From: DASTOB01 sp035720425
GTDB taxonomy: Bacteria > Chloroflexota > Limnocylindria > Limnocylindrales > CSP1-4
NCBI GenBank assembly: GCA_035720425.1
Contig: DASTOB010000137.1
Coordinates: 1-34,809, forward strand
Length of the DNA: 34,809 bases
Direction of reading: 5' to 3'
Shown: piece after piece, positions 15,765 to 23,756 of the stretch
Position numbering within the stretch: position 1 is the stretch's first letter
How the letters are laid out: each line of letters begins with the position of its first letter
Notes under the pieces: model-generated
Seen by the model: the letters and a program-made list of their open reading frames with translations, nothing else
Database searches by the model: none
Told to the model about the DNA's origin: nothing
Program-made: the position numbers and the translations under genes

Positions 15765-16112
15765 TCAGCCTCGACCGAGCACGACGTCGATGCCGATCAG
15801 CGCGAGCTCGAGGTTCGATGCCGAGAGGCGACCGGCCCGCTCCGTGAGCGCCGCCCGGTCGAGCGTGACGAGCTGGGACACGTTGGCGACAGACGGCTTC
15901 GGGAGGCCCGTGGCCCGGGCGGGCAGGAGCACGTTGCCGGGCGCCTCACCCCACTTCACGTTACTCGTCAGCACGACGCAGACGACGGTCCGCAGTGAAC
16001 TCGCGTTGAAGGCGTCGCCCTGGACCACGACCACGGGGCGCCGATAGCCCGGATCGGAGCCGGCGGGCTCGCCGAGGTCGGCCCACCAGACCTCGCCCTG
16101 GGCGATCACCAC
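15765..16112 (-). CDS. mazF: MazF/PemK-family endoribonuclease toxin
   Basis: A 115-aa toxin of the MazF/PemK family, ribonucleases that cleave mRNA at short sequences. The family features are the start QGEVWWADLGEPAGSDPGYR, then RPVVVVQGDAFNAS with the conserved RPVVV strand, and later TVVCVVLTSN. The PSVANVSQLVTLDR segment matches the conserved strand that carries the D/Q-V-R-x-hydroxyl region of MazF. Its GTG/ATG start region overlaps the end of the upstream antitoxin by 7 nt, the usual arrangement for a toxin-antitoxin operon with translational coupling. Target sequence specificity cannot be deduced. Confidence 0.93.
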   Translation of the reverse strand: MVIAQGEVWWADLGEPAGSDPGYRRPVVVVQGDAFNASSLRTVVCVVLTSNVKWGEAPGNVLLPARATGLPKPSVANVSQLVTLDRAALTERAGRLSASNLELALIGIDVVLGRG

Positions 16113-16345
16113 TCAGTGGACTCGAGGGTGCGCCTGGCTGCGCGGGCCGAGATGTCGCCGCTCTCGGCGTCGCCCGCTTCGGCCACGACGGCATCGAGCC
16201 TGGCCGTCACCTCGTCCGGGGCGTGCCGGGCAACGTACTCGCGGAGGGCGGCGCTGTATACCTCGCTCCTCGAGCGGCGCGAGCGCCGGGCCAGGCGGTC
16301 CACCTGGGCGAATAGATCGTCGGGGACGGACACCGCTGTCTTCAT
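16106..16345 (-). CDS. Ribbon-helix-helix antitoxin (MazE/CopG-type)
   Basis: A 79-aa antitoxin. The N-terminus MKTAVSVPDDLFAQVDRLAR is a ribbon-helix-helix DNA-binding domain: the first strand TAVSVP is followed by two helices with SRSEVYSAALREYVARH. The C-terminal half (TARLDAVVAEAGDAE) is acidic and helical and probably wraps the toxin. Such antitoxins neutralise MazF and repress their own operon. The start ATG 16345 lies only about 6 nt downstream of a TATACT -10 hexamer on the minus strand, which suggests a leaderless or nearly leaderless mRNA. An inverted repeat overlaps the same place. It precedes and overlaps the toxin gene. Confidence 0.9.
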   Translation of the reverse strand: MKTAVSVPDDLFAQVDRLARRSRRSRSEVYSAALREYVARHAPDEVTARLDAVVAEAGDAESGDISARAARRTLESTEW

Positions 16346-16358
16346 ACCCGGAGTATAA
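16342..16358 (-). promoter_or_regulatory. Probable autoregulatory operator and -10 of the toxin-antitoxin operon
   Basis: On the plus strand TCATAC (16342-16347) and GTATAA (16353-16358) form an inverted repeat (5 of 6 pairs) with a CCGGA centre. On the minus strand this contains the -10 hexamer TATACT and the ATG start codon itself. Ribbon-helix-helix antitoxins bind such short palindromes, so occupancy would block both polymerase and the leaderless start. Confidence 0.45.
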
Positions 16359-16455
16359 CCCCGCTCCGTCCTCACGGGCGAGGTCGCGCTCGCCATACTG
16401 TGGAGCCCGCGCGGGGTTGGGGCCGTGCGGACGAATCACCTCGGAGGATCGCAGC

Positions 16456-17169
16456 GTGTCGACGTTCGTCATCGTTCCCGGGGCCTGGGACACACCGGCC
16501 ACGCTGGAGCCGCTCGTCGAGCCGCTGGAGTCGGCCGGCCACGCGGTGACCATCGTGGACCTGCCGTGCGAGGATGCCGAGGCGACCCTGGAGCACTACG
16601 CGGACGCGGTGAGAGGCACGCTCCCCGACGACCTGGCCGACGTCGTGCTGGTCGGCTACTCCTTCGGCGGCTTCACCGCCGCGAGGATCGCCGTGGAGCA
16701 TCCCGAGCTGCCGGTGGTCTACGTCGCGGCCTGGATCCCGCGACCGGGCGCGTCGGTGCTCGATCTCTTCATGGGCGGTGATCCGTTCGCCGGGGGCGAC
16801 GAGGCGGCGGGGATCGCCGCATTCGGCGGGCTGGTCGTCAGCGCCGGCCCTGGTCGCTGTGCCCTGAACATCGACCAGTACGTCGCGGCGGCCGATCCGG
16901 CGGAGCGGGACGCGGTCCGCTCGTATCTCGAGCGGACACAGCGTCCGCAGGGCATCGCCGCGCTGCGCCAGACGTGGCATGGCGGCCTGCCGATATCTGC
17001 CCGGCGCACGTACATCCTGACCACCGCCGACACGCTCGTGCCGCCGGAACTCCAACGGGTGATGGCGGCATCAGTGGACGCGGAGATCGTCGAGATCGCG
17101 ACGGGCCACGGGCCCTTCCGGGAGCAGCCCCAACGCCTCGCCGAGCTGCTGGTCGCCGCCACTCGCTGA
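16456..17169 (+). CDS. Alpha/beta-fold hydrolase
   Basis: A 237-aa cytoplasmic alpha/beta hydrolase of the short salicylate-esterase/hydroxynitrile-lyase-like type. It begins STFVIVPGAWDTPATLEPLV, in which the PGAW segment forms the oxyanion loop. The nucleophile is Ser69 in VGYSFGG, the acid is probably Asp192 in TTADTLVPP, and the base is His218 in IATGHGPF. The triad is therefore complete. GTG 16456 is the start because GGAGG lies 8 nt upstream and the residues before it are not conserved. It is divergent from the toxin-antitoxin operon. The substrate, probably a small ester, is unknown. Confidence 0.9.
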   Translation: MSTFVIVPGAWDTPATLEPLVEPLESAGHAVTIVDLPCEDAEATLEHYADAVRGTLPDDLADVVLVGYSFGGFTAARIAVEHPELPVVYVAAWIPRPGASVLDLFMGGDPFAGGDEAAGIAAFGGLVVSAGPGRCALNIDQYVAAADPAERDAVRSYLERTQRPQGIAALRQTWHGGLPISARRTYILTTADTLVPPELQRVMAASVDAEIVEIATGHGPFREQPQRLAELLVAATR

Positions 17170-17235
17170 TTCGGGGGCTCGACGAGCGGGCCGTGTCTCC
17201 GACCAAAGCCTGGCAGACGCGTCACTATTCCTCAT

Positions 17236-18561
17236 GTGACTCAGGCCGGCGCGCCGATCGACCGACTCCTCGAACCGTTCCGAGCATTCACCGGCAGCAA
17301 CGCTGCCGGTGGGATCGCGCTGATGGCCGCCGCAGTCATCGCGCTCGTGTGGGCGAACTCGCCGATCGCTTCCTCCTACGCCTCGCTCTGGGACACCAGG
17401 CTGTCCGTCAGCATCGGCGACGCGACGCTCTCGATGACGGTCCTGCACTGGATCAACGATGGCCTGATGGCCATCTTCTTCTTCGTCGTCGGTCTCGAGA
17501 TCAAGCGAGAGGTCCTGGTCGGCGAGCTCGCATCGGTCCGTCGCGCCGTCCTCCCGATCGCTGGCGCGATCGGCGGGGCGGTCGTGCCAGCCCTCGTCTT
17601 CCTCGTGATCGTCGGCCCGGGCGTGGGTGCCCGCGGCTGGGCCATCCCGATGGCGACCGACATTGCGTTCGCTCTCGGCGTGCTGGCACTCGTGGGTGAT
17701 CGCATCCCGCTCGGCCTTCGAGTGTTCCTGACCGCACTGGCCATCGTCGACGACCTGGTGGCCGTCGTGATCATCGCCCTGTTCTTCACGTCAGATGTCT
17801 CGGTCATGGCGCTTGCGGCCGCCGGCGGTTGCCTCGCGGTCCTCGTCGCCGCGAACCGGCTCGGGATTCGTCGGCCGCTCGTCTACGCGGTCGTTGGGCT
17901 CGCACTCTGGATCGCGATCCTGCAGTCGGGGGTCCACGCCACGGTCGCCGGTGTTCTCCTGGCGATGACCATCCCAGCCAGGGCCAGGCTCGACAGGGCC
18001 GACTTCGCCACTCGGGCCAGGCAGATCGTCGATCGCTTCGTCCGAAGCAAGGATCGTGACGAACCGACGACGATCGCGGAGCACCACGACGCTCTTTGGG
18101 ACCTCGAGACCGTCACCGAGCGGGCGCAGGCGCCGATGTTGCGGTTCGAACATGCCCTGTTGCCGTGGGTCGCCTTCGTCATCGTCCCGATCTTCGCGCT
18201 GGCGAATGCCGGAGTCGCCGTGGCCGGCGACCTCGCGAGCATGGTCACGGACCCCGTCGCGCTCGGTGTCGCGTTCGGTCTCGTGATCGGCAAGCAGGTC
18301 GGGATCACGGCCGCGGCGCTGTTGGTGCTTCGCGCCGGTCTCGCTCCGTTGCCAACAGGCGTGACCATCAAGCACATCTACGGTGCGGCATGGCTCGCTG
18401 GCATCGGGTTCACGATGAGCCTGTTCATCAGCGACCTGGCCTATGGCGGAGGACCGGTCCTCGCGGTGGCCAAAATCGGGATCCTCGCTGCCTCGATCGT
18501 CGCGGGTGTGGGCGGCTACGTTGTGCTGCGATTCGTGACGCGGGAGCCCGCCGCGACCTGA
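17236..18561 (+). CDS. nhaA: Na+/H+ antiporter NhaA
   Basis: A 441-aa inner-membrane antiporter that exchanges internal Na+ for external H+ for pH and salt homeostasis. It is strongly hydrophobic with about 12 membrane spans. The NhaA signatures are LHWINDGLMAIFFFVVGLEI, the ATDIAFALG unwound-helix region with Asp142, and the ion-binding pair Asp172-Asp173 in AIVDDLVAVVIIALFFT, equivalent to Asp163-Asp164 of E. coli. LAGIGFTMSLFISDLAY near the C-terminus is also characteristic. A soluble insert between about residues 255 and 300 (RSKDRDEPTTIAEHHDALW) is longer than in E. coli NhaA and is common in non-enteric members. The start is GTG 17236. No nhaR is adjacent. Confidence 0.96.
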   Translation: MTQAGAPIDRLLEPFRAFTGSNAAGGIALMAAAVIALVWANSPIASSYASLWDTRLSVSIGDATLSMTVLHWINDGLMAIFFFVVGLEIKREVLVGELASVRRAVLPIAGAIGGAVVPALVFLVIVGPGVGARGWAIPMATDIAFALGVLALVGDRIPLGLRVFLTALAIVDDLVAVVIIALFFTSDVSVMALAAAGGCLAVLVAANRLGIRRPLVYAVVGLALWIAILQSGVHATVAGVLLAMTIPARARLDRADFATRARQIVDRFVRSKDRDEPTTIAEHHDALWDLETVTERAQAPMLRFEHALLPWVAFVIVPIFALANAGVAVAGDLASMVTDPVALGVAFGLVIGKQVGITAAALLVLRAGLAPLPTGVTIKHIYGAAWLAGIGFTMSLFISDLAYGGGPVLAVAKIGILAASIVAGVGGYVVLRFVTREPAAT

Positions 18562-18612
18562 GCGCTCGCAGCCCACGGCACGCCCGTCGACACGGCATCG
18601 CCCGCTTGCGAG

Positions 18613-19200
18613 CTACTGCGGCGGGCGGACCATCCCGGTCAGCGTGTACCCGTAGCAGTCCGCCTGGCCGATGATCTCGAAGCCGCGCTTCCGATAGAAG
18701 GCGATGTTGGAGTCCGTCCCGGTCTCGAGGTAGCAGGGCACGCCGGCCGCATCCGCCTGTGACGTCCCCATCTCGACGAGCGTCGAGCCGAGTCCCTGGC
18801 CCTGCCTGGCCGTCCGGGTCCCGACGGTCATCAGGTACCAGTGCGGCCCCTCGACCTGCTTGTGGAAGCCCTCGGTGGCGGACATCGCCTTCGACATCCG
18901 GCCCAGGCCGTCCAGTCCGAGCATGAACGGCGCCCGCCACATGCCGGCGCGGAGCAACCGGGGCATGGTCATCGGCCCGCTCTCGGGTGGGAGCCAGATC
19001 GCCACTGCGGACGCGTCGTCATTCGCCCAGACGCGGCCGTAGCGCATGCCGTATTGCAGGAGCACGCCCATCATCGGAGGCCCGAGCTTCACCCGCCGCG
19101 CAGGGTCTGGGGCGAGGATCTCGAGCAGAGGGTCCGTCGCGAACGCCTCCGCGAGCGTCAACGCCGCCGCATGCTGCTGATCGGAACGCAGCGGTTCCAC
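18613..19200 (-). CDS. GNAT-family N-acetyltransferase
   Basis: A 195-aa acetyltransferase of the GCN5 superfamily, transferring acetyl from acetyl-CoA to an amine. Motif A, the CoA pyrophosphate loop, is VGTRTARQGQGLGSTLV (Q/RxxGxG/A pattern). Motif B is seen as CYLETGTDSNIAFYRKRGFE, typical of the small-molecule GNAT group. The N-terminal half has a helical LTLAEAFATDPLLEILAPD region found in many streptomycete-like GNATs. GTG 19200 is the start, with AGGTGAGG upstream. It converges with nhaA and is divergent from the lipoprotein hydrolase. The acceptor substrate is unknown. Confidence 0.9.
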   Translation of the reverse strand: MEPLRSDQQHAAALTLAEAFATDPLLEILAPDPARRVKLGPPMMGVLLQYGMRYGRVWANDDASAVAIWLPPESGPMTMPRLLRAGMWRAPFMLGLDGLGRMSKAMSATEGFHKQVEGPHWYLMTVGTRTARQGQGLGSTLVEMGTSQADAAGVPCYLETGTDSNIAFYRKRGFEIIGQADCYGYTLTGMVRPPQ

Positions 19201-19343
19201 GTGGGCACCTCACCTGATGTCGGACGGGGGGAACGAGAGTCCGCGGAGCGTATCAAAGACGCAGACCCTCGACGTACAGGGTGGGTCTCGCCACCGCCGA
19301 AGCCAGCATGCTTTACAGCGACGCCCCCTGGCTCTATCGTGGC

Positions 19344-19355
19344 GCGCTATAGCGC
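19344..19355. promoter_or_regulatory. 12-bp perfect palindrome upstream of the lipoprotein hydrolase
   Basis: GCGCTATAGCGC is a perfect palindrome 27 bp before the start codon at 19382. It is followed by a TATAAC -10-like hexamer at 19363-19368. The position suggests an operator or promoter element for the rightward gene; no regulator is identified. Confidence 0.3.
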
Positions 19356-19381
19356 CGAGCGATATAACTGAGGAGTCGGGG

Positions 19382-21427
19382 ATGTCGGTTGCCCCGGGGT
19401 CCAGTGGTCGGCGGCCCCTGCCCGTCGTGCCGTCGGGTGTGCGACTGACCCTGGTAGCGGCGCTCCTCGCCGCGTCGTGCGCGACGCCGACCCCGACGCG
19501 CAGCCCGACGGCCTCGGCCCGTCCGTCAGCCCAAGTCGCCGGAACTGACTGTGCCGCCTTCGCCCCCGACCCGTCCGACGCGTTCTTCACCCCGGTCGAC
19601 GTCTCGTACCAGGACCCGACGGCCCTCGGCTGGCCGACCGGCACGCCCGCGGACGTGGGGCTGGACGCCTCGCTATTGGGGGCGGCCGCGGACAACGTCG
19701 CGCTCTCGGCCGACGTGCGGAGCCTGCTCGTCGTGCGCCACGGCAAGCTCGTGTTCGAACGCTACTTCAACGACAGCGACGCGGGCGAGGCCAACCTGAT
19801 CGCCTCGGTATCCAAGTCGATCCTGTCGGTCGCCACCGGCATCGCCATCGATGACGGCCTGCTCGAGCTCGACATGCGGATCGACGAGTTCCTGCCGCCC
19901 GACATGGTCGGGGAGCACGGCGACCTGACCGTCGAGAACCTCCTGACGATGTCGGGCGGGCTGGCGCTGAGCGAGGATGCTGAGTACCTGTACGACGTGG
20001 TTCCGAGCGACCTGCCGGGTGAGCCTTCGTTCGTGCGTGCCGTCCTCACGCGGGAGAGCGTCGCGCCGGCCGGCGCGGAGTTCGCCTACAGCACCGGTCT
20101 GACCCAGGTCCTGGCCGCACTGCTCACCGAGGCCACGGGCCAGTCGTTGTGTGCCTACGTCACGGACCGCCTGCTCGGCCCGCTCGGGATCGATGTCGAG
20201 ACGTGGTGGGTCGAACCGGACGGCTACTTCGCCGGCGGGCACTCGGTGTTCATCACCCCACGCGAGATGGCGCGCTTCGGTCAGCTCGTGCTCCAGCACG
20301 GCCAGTGGGGCGGCGAGCAGCTCGTGTCGTCCGAGTGGCTCGACCAGTCGCTGGCCGAGCGCTGGGACCTCGGCTGCCGAGGCGTGCTGGGTGCGCACCA
20401 GGGATACGGCATGCTGTGGTGGCTCTACAACGTCGACGGTTACCAGGTCTGGAACGCCTCGGGCTACGGGGCCCAGGAGCTCTGGATCGCGCCGGACATC
20501 GACCTGCTGATCGTGGTGACCCACGACGCGACCAGGGTCGGCGAACCGGATCGTCACGAGGTCGCGCCCGGCGCCGTCGCCCGCGCCGCCATCCTCCGCA
20601 CCCTGGGCGCCCCGCGCCCGCCGCGGTGCCCGCCCTTCGAGCTCCTGGCCCACACCATGCGGCCCGATGGCAGCGACCGTGCCCCTGTCGCCGGATGGCC
20701 CGCCGGCGGGGTCCCGGGGTCCTGGTCGAGCGACGGCTCGCGCCTTGCCATCCAGCTTGACAGGCGCGATCTCAACACGGAGATCTACACGATCGCGCCG
20801 GACGGTACGGACCTCACCCGCCTCACCCGCGACCTCGCGTCCGATACCCGGCCAGCGCTTTCGCCCGACGGTACGCGCATCGCGTTCGCCCGAGGAGATC
20901 CAAGCACGACCGATCTGTACCTGGTCAACCGCGACGGGGCCGACCTTGCCCGCCTGACCGACTTCGGGGGCTTCGAGCATTCCCCGACATGGTCGCCCGA
21001 CGGTACGCGCATCGCCTTCGTCTGGGGCCACGACGAGGTGAACGGCTTCGGCGAGACGGGCGCGTTGTGGGCGATCGATCCGGAAGGATCGAACCGGGCG
21101 TTGTTGCTCGATCGTCAGGTGGGCTACCCGGCGTGGTCGCCGGACGGCACCCGCATCGCGCTGGAGCTGCGCGACGACGACCACATCGGCGTGCTCGACC
21201 TCACGACCGGGGCGGTGACCGACCTCGGGGCGGGGCACGCGCCCAGGTGGTCGCCCGATGGAACGCGGATGGCGTTCATCCGAGCCATGGGCGACGCCCT
21301 CGACATCTACGTGATACGCGCGGACGGCACCGACGTCGTCCAGCTGACCGACGACCCTGCCTTCGACACCTTCCCGATCTGGTCGCCCGACGGCACAACC
21401 ATCCTGTTCATGTCGTCGCGCGCTTGA
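19382..21427 (+). CDS. Lipoprotein: beta-lactamase-like serine hydrolase fused to a TolB-type propeller
   Basis: A 681-aa exported lipoprotein. A basic start, a hydrophobic stretch (RLTLVAALLAAS) and Cys33 form a lipobox, so the protein should be membrane-anchored outside the cell. The first half is a class C beta-lactamase/DD-peptidase-like hydrolase: nucleophile Ser142 and Lys145 in SVSKS (SxxK), Tyr236 in YSTG where the family has YxN, and a later ASGYGAQELWI strand replacing the KTG motif. From about residue 430 the protein turns into a propeller built of repeats such as SPDGTRIAF, seen at least five times (PD40/TolB-like). Members act as esterases or peptidases rather than true beta-lactamases. 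ATG 19382 has AGGAG at a 6-nt spacing. Confidence 0.9.
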   Translation: MSVAPGSSGRRPLPVVPSGVRLTLVAALLAASCATPTPTRSPTASARPSAQVAGTDCAAFAPDPSDAFFTPVDVSYQDPTALGWPTGTPADVGLDASLLGAAADNVALSADVRSLLVVRHGKLVFERYFNDSDAGEANLIASVSKSILSVATGIAIDDGLLELDMRIDEFLPPDMVGEHGDLTVENLLTMSGGLALSEDAEYLYDVVPSDLPGEPSFVRAVLTRESVAPAGAEFAYSTGLTQVLAALLTEATGQSLCAYVTDRLLGPLGIDVETWWVEPDGYFAGGHSVFITPREMARFGQLVLQHGQWGGEQLVSSEWLDQSLAERWDLGCRGVLGAHQGYGMLWWLYNVDGYQVWNASGYGAQELWIAPDIDLLIVVTHDATRVGEPDRHEVAPGAVARAAILRTLGAPRPPRCPPFELLAHTMRPDGSDRAPVAGWPAGGVPGSWSSDGSRLAIQLDRRDLNTEIYTIAPDGTDLTRLTRDLASDTRPALSPDGTRIAFARGDPSTTDLYLVNRDGADLARLTDFGGFEHSPTWSPDGTRIAFVWGHDEVNGFGETGALWAIDPEGSNRALLLDRQVGYPAWSPDGTRIALELRDDDHIGVLDLTTGAVTDLGAGHAPRWSPDGTRMAFIRAMGDALDIYVIRADGTDVVQLTDDPAFDTFPIWSPDGTTILFMSSRA

Positions 21428-21578
21428 CGCGCAACGACCCGTGCCGACCACCGCCCACGTCCACCAGCACGTGCGACTCGGCGACCAGGCCTGGGGCACC
21501 GGCAACTGGGACCCCCTCGGGCTCCTGGGGTGACCGCCACCCGAATGCCCCTCCGAGCCGACGCCGACCGTCGCCTCG

Positions 21579-22199
21579 TCAGCCAGACCCGGTCCGTCGA
21601 TCTGCAGTGGACGCCCGTGCGCGCGCCTGTAGCCAGGGCACGATCGCTTCGGCAATGAGCGCGCCGGCCTGCTCCGTCGAGCGGGTACCGCCCTTCAGAG
21701 CGTCGAAGAACGGCGGCGCCATGATTCCCCGGAACACCGCTTGGACATCCTCGTCGTCGGCGAGCGGCCCGAGCGCCAGCCGCTGGAGCTCGGACCAGCG
21801 CGCCCCGTACCGGGCGCCCGCCTCCGTCCAGGGGCTGGTCAGCATCGGCTCGCGCAGCCACATCCGTTGCAGCCGGCCTGTCTGGCCGAAGAACGTGCCG
21901 GTGACACGCAGGAGCCGCTCGACCCGCTCCTCGAGCGATTCCGCCCCCTCGAAGATCGAGGCGTCCGGGAGCGGCCCCTCCGCGGTCAGCCGCTCGACCA
22001 TCGCCTCCTCGAGCGCCATCCGCGACGAGAAGTGATTGCGGAGGGTCCCAGGGGCCACGTCCGCCCGCAGGCCGATCTGACGCATCGTCGCCTGCGAGAT
22101 CCCGACCTCCATGAACAGCTCGATCGCGGCGTCGACGATCCGGTCGCGGGTCGACCGCATCTGCACCTCGCGTTCCCCGAGCCGATAGCTGCGCGGCAT
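21579..22199 (-). CDS. TetR-family transcriptional regulator
   Basis: A 206-aa TetR-type repressor. The N-terminal helix-turn-helix is STRDRIVDAAIELFMEVGIS followed by QATMRQIGLRADVAPGTLRN and HFSSRMALEEAM, the canonical TetR_N pattern. The helical C-terminal half (from about residue 80) is the ligand-binding and dimerisation domain and is not conserved enough to name a ligand. ATG 22199 is preceded by GGAGTGAG. A perfect palindrome 16 bp upstream of the start lies in the gap shared with the divergent SRPBCC-hydrolase gene. The regulator therefore probably represses both itself and that operon. I see nothing in the gap between 21428 and 21578. Confidence 0.94.
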   Translation of the reverse strand: MPRSYRLGEREVQMRSTRDRIVDAAIELFMEVGISQATMRQIGLRADVAPGTLRNHFSSRMALEEAMVERLTAEGPLPDASIFEGAESLEERVERLLRVTGTFFGQTGRLQRMWLREPMLTSPWTEAGARYGARWSELQRLALGPLADDEDVQAVFRGIMAPPFFDALKGGTRSTEQAGALIAEAIVPWLQARARASTADRRTGSG

Positions 22200-22213
22200 C
22201 TCACTCCAATCTA

Positions 22214-22242
22214 TTGACACACACTGTGTCAGCCAATTATCA
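22214..22242 (+). promoter_or_regulatory. TetR operator overlapping divergent promoters
   Basis: TGACACA (22215-22221) and TGTGTCA (22225-22231) form a perfect 7-bp inverted repeat around CAC. The left arm is part of a rightward -35 TTGACA (22214-22219), with TTATCA (22237-22242) as -10 at 17 bp. On the minus strand TTGGCT and TAGATT, 17 bp apart, can serve tetR. A regulator bound here would cover both promoters. Confidence 0.7.
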
Positions 22243-22316
22243 TCCGCCCACCTCGGGTCTGTCGAGCGACGGCAATCATCGCCGACATCTCCTGAAACCG
22301 ATCCAAGGAGGGCGAC

Positions 22317-23756
22317 ATGGGACGGACGCGTCGAACCCGCCACATCGATGCGCCGGCGGCCGCGGTCTTCCGCGCCTTCACGGACCCGGCGCTCGTGGCG
22401 GATTGGATGGAGGCCGACGCCGTCGTGGACCAGCGCGGGCCGCTGGACGCGGCCGGCAGCACCTACACCCTCGTCATCACCGGCCCGTGGCGGTTCCAGA
22501 CCCGGGTGACCCGCGCCGATGCTCCGAGAGCGTACAGCCTCGAAGGGCACGGACCGCTCGGAACCCGCTATCGATTGAACGCGACGCTGGCCGACCATGG
22601 ACCCACGACCGAGCTCATGGTCGAGATGGAATGGACCCTGCCGCTCGGCCCGATCGGGCGATGGATGGACCGCCGCTGGGTGGAGCCGGGGACGCGCGGC
22701 GAGGAGGATAGGGAGCTCGATCGGCTCGTGGCGATCGTGACCGGCCAGGACGCGATGAGCCCGCGCGCCGGTGTGCGGGCAGGGCGACGGCGCCGCGATC
22801 TGGACGCACAGGTCGAATCTGCGCAGCGCGCCTTCCTCGACACCGAGGTCTCCGGCTGGACAAGCCGGCAGATCCACTGGTCGGGCGGCGAGACGCAGGT
22901 CATCGAGGCGGGCGCCGGCGAGCCGCTGCTCCTCGTCCACGGGGGCATGGGCAACGCCGCGGATTGGGCCCCGCTCATCGGGCGCCTCGCCCGACATCGC
23001 CGGGTCGTCGCCGTCGATCGGCCCGCTCACGGGCTCGCCTCGTTCTTCGACTACCGTGGCGTCGACCTCTGGGCCCATGCGGCAGGATTCCTCACGGAGG
23101 TCCTCGACGCTCTCGGGCTCACGCGGGTTGACGTCGCCGGCAACTCGATGGGCGGGCTGTTCGGGATCGCCCTCGCCGAGGCGCAGCCCGGTCGCGTCAG
23201 GTCGCTCACGCTCGTCGGCGCGCCGGCAGGCGCCCAGCGGCAGCTGCCCACAAAGATTGGCCTGATGGCGTGGCCGCTCCTCGGCCGGCTCGTGGTTGCC
23301 ATGATTCGCCGGAGCACACCGGCGAGCACCCGGTCGTTCTGGGACGGCCTGATCGTAGCCCACCCCGAGCGCCTGTCCGACGAGTCGTTGCTGTTCACTG
23401 CCCTGGCCGCACGCCGCAACGCCGACGGCTGGCGGGCCATCGTCTGCGCCAACGCCTCGGCCCGTGGCATCCTGCCGCGCAATCTCATCGCCGGGCGCAT
23501 CGCCCGGGTCGCGGTCCCCGTCGCGTGGGTCGCGGGCGAGCGTGACGCGTTCACCTCCCCGGCGGACAATCGCCGGCTTGCCGCCCTTACGCCTGTTCCC
23601 GGGCCGTTCGTCGTCATCCCGGATGCCGGCCACCTCCCCTGGTTCGATGAGCCGGACCTGGTGGCCGAGGCATGCATCGCAGCGGTCACAAGTGGAACCG
23701 CCGCGCGGGCTCGAGTCGAGGTCGGGGCGCCGCGACCGGACGCAGTCCCGGCGTGA
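22317..23756 (+). CDS. SRPBCC domain-alpha/beta hydrolase fusion protein
   Basis: A 479-aa two-domain protein. Residues 1 to about 145 form an SRPBCC/START-like lipid- or ligand-binding fold (RHIDAPAAAVFRAFTDPALV, then ELMVEMEWTLP). Residues from about 180 form an alpha/beta hydrolase: oxyanion strand LLLVHGGMGNAADW, nucleophile Ser277 in VAGNSMGG, acid Asp410 in VAGERDAF and base His439 in DAGHLPWFD. The triad is complete. The SRPBCC domain may present a hydrophobic ligand to the hydrolase, or sense one; this is inference. ATG 22317 follows AAGGAGGG. The next gene overlaps its stop by one base. A divergent TetR gene and the shared operator suggest induction by a small hydrophobic compound. 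Confidence 0.9.
   Translation: MGRTRRTRHIDAPAAAVFRAFTDPALVADWMEADAVVDQRGPLDAAGSTYTLVITGPWRFQTRVTRADAPRAYSLEGHGPLGTRYRLNATLADHGPTTELMVEMEWTLPLGPIGRWMDRRWVEPGTRGEEDRELDRLVAIVTGQDAMSPRAGVRAGRRRRDLDAQVESAQRAFLDTEVSGWTSRQIHWSGGETQVIEAGAGEPLLLVHGGMGNAADWAPLIGRLARHRRVVAVDRPAHGLASFFDYRGVDLWAHAAGFLTEVLDALGLTRVDVAGNSMGGLFGIALAEAQPGRVRSLTLVGAPAGAQRQLPTKIGLMAWPLLGRLVVAMIRRSTPASTRSFWDGLIVAHPERLSDESLLFTALAARRNADGWRAIVCANASARGILPRNLIAGRIARVAVPVAWVAGERDAFTSPADNRRLAALTPVPGPFVVIPDAGHLPWFDEPDLVAEACIAAVTSGTAARARVEVGAPRPDAVPA

Noticed and set aside
22200..23633. Upstream extension of the TetR frame
   Set aside because: It would place more than 470 residues before the helix-turn-helix and runs antisense to the SRPBCC-hydrolase; ATG 22199 with a ribosome site is the start.
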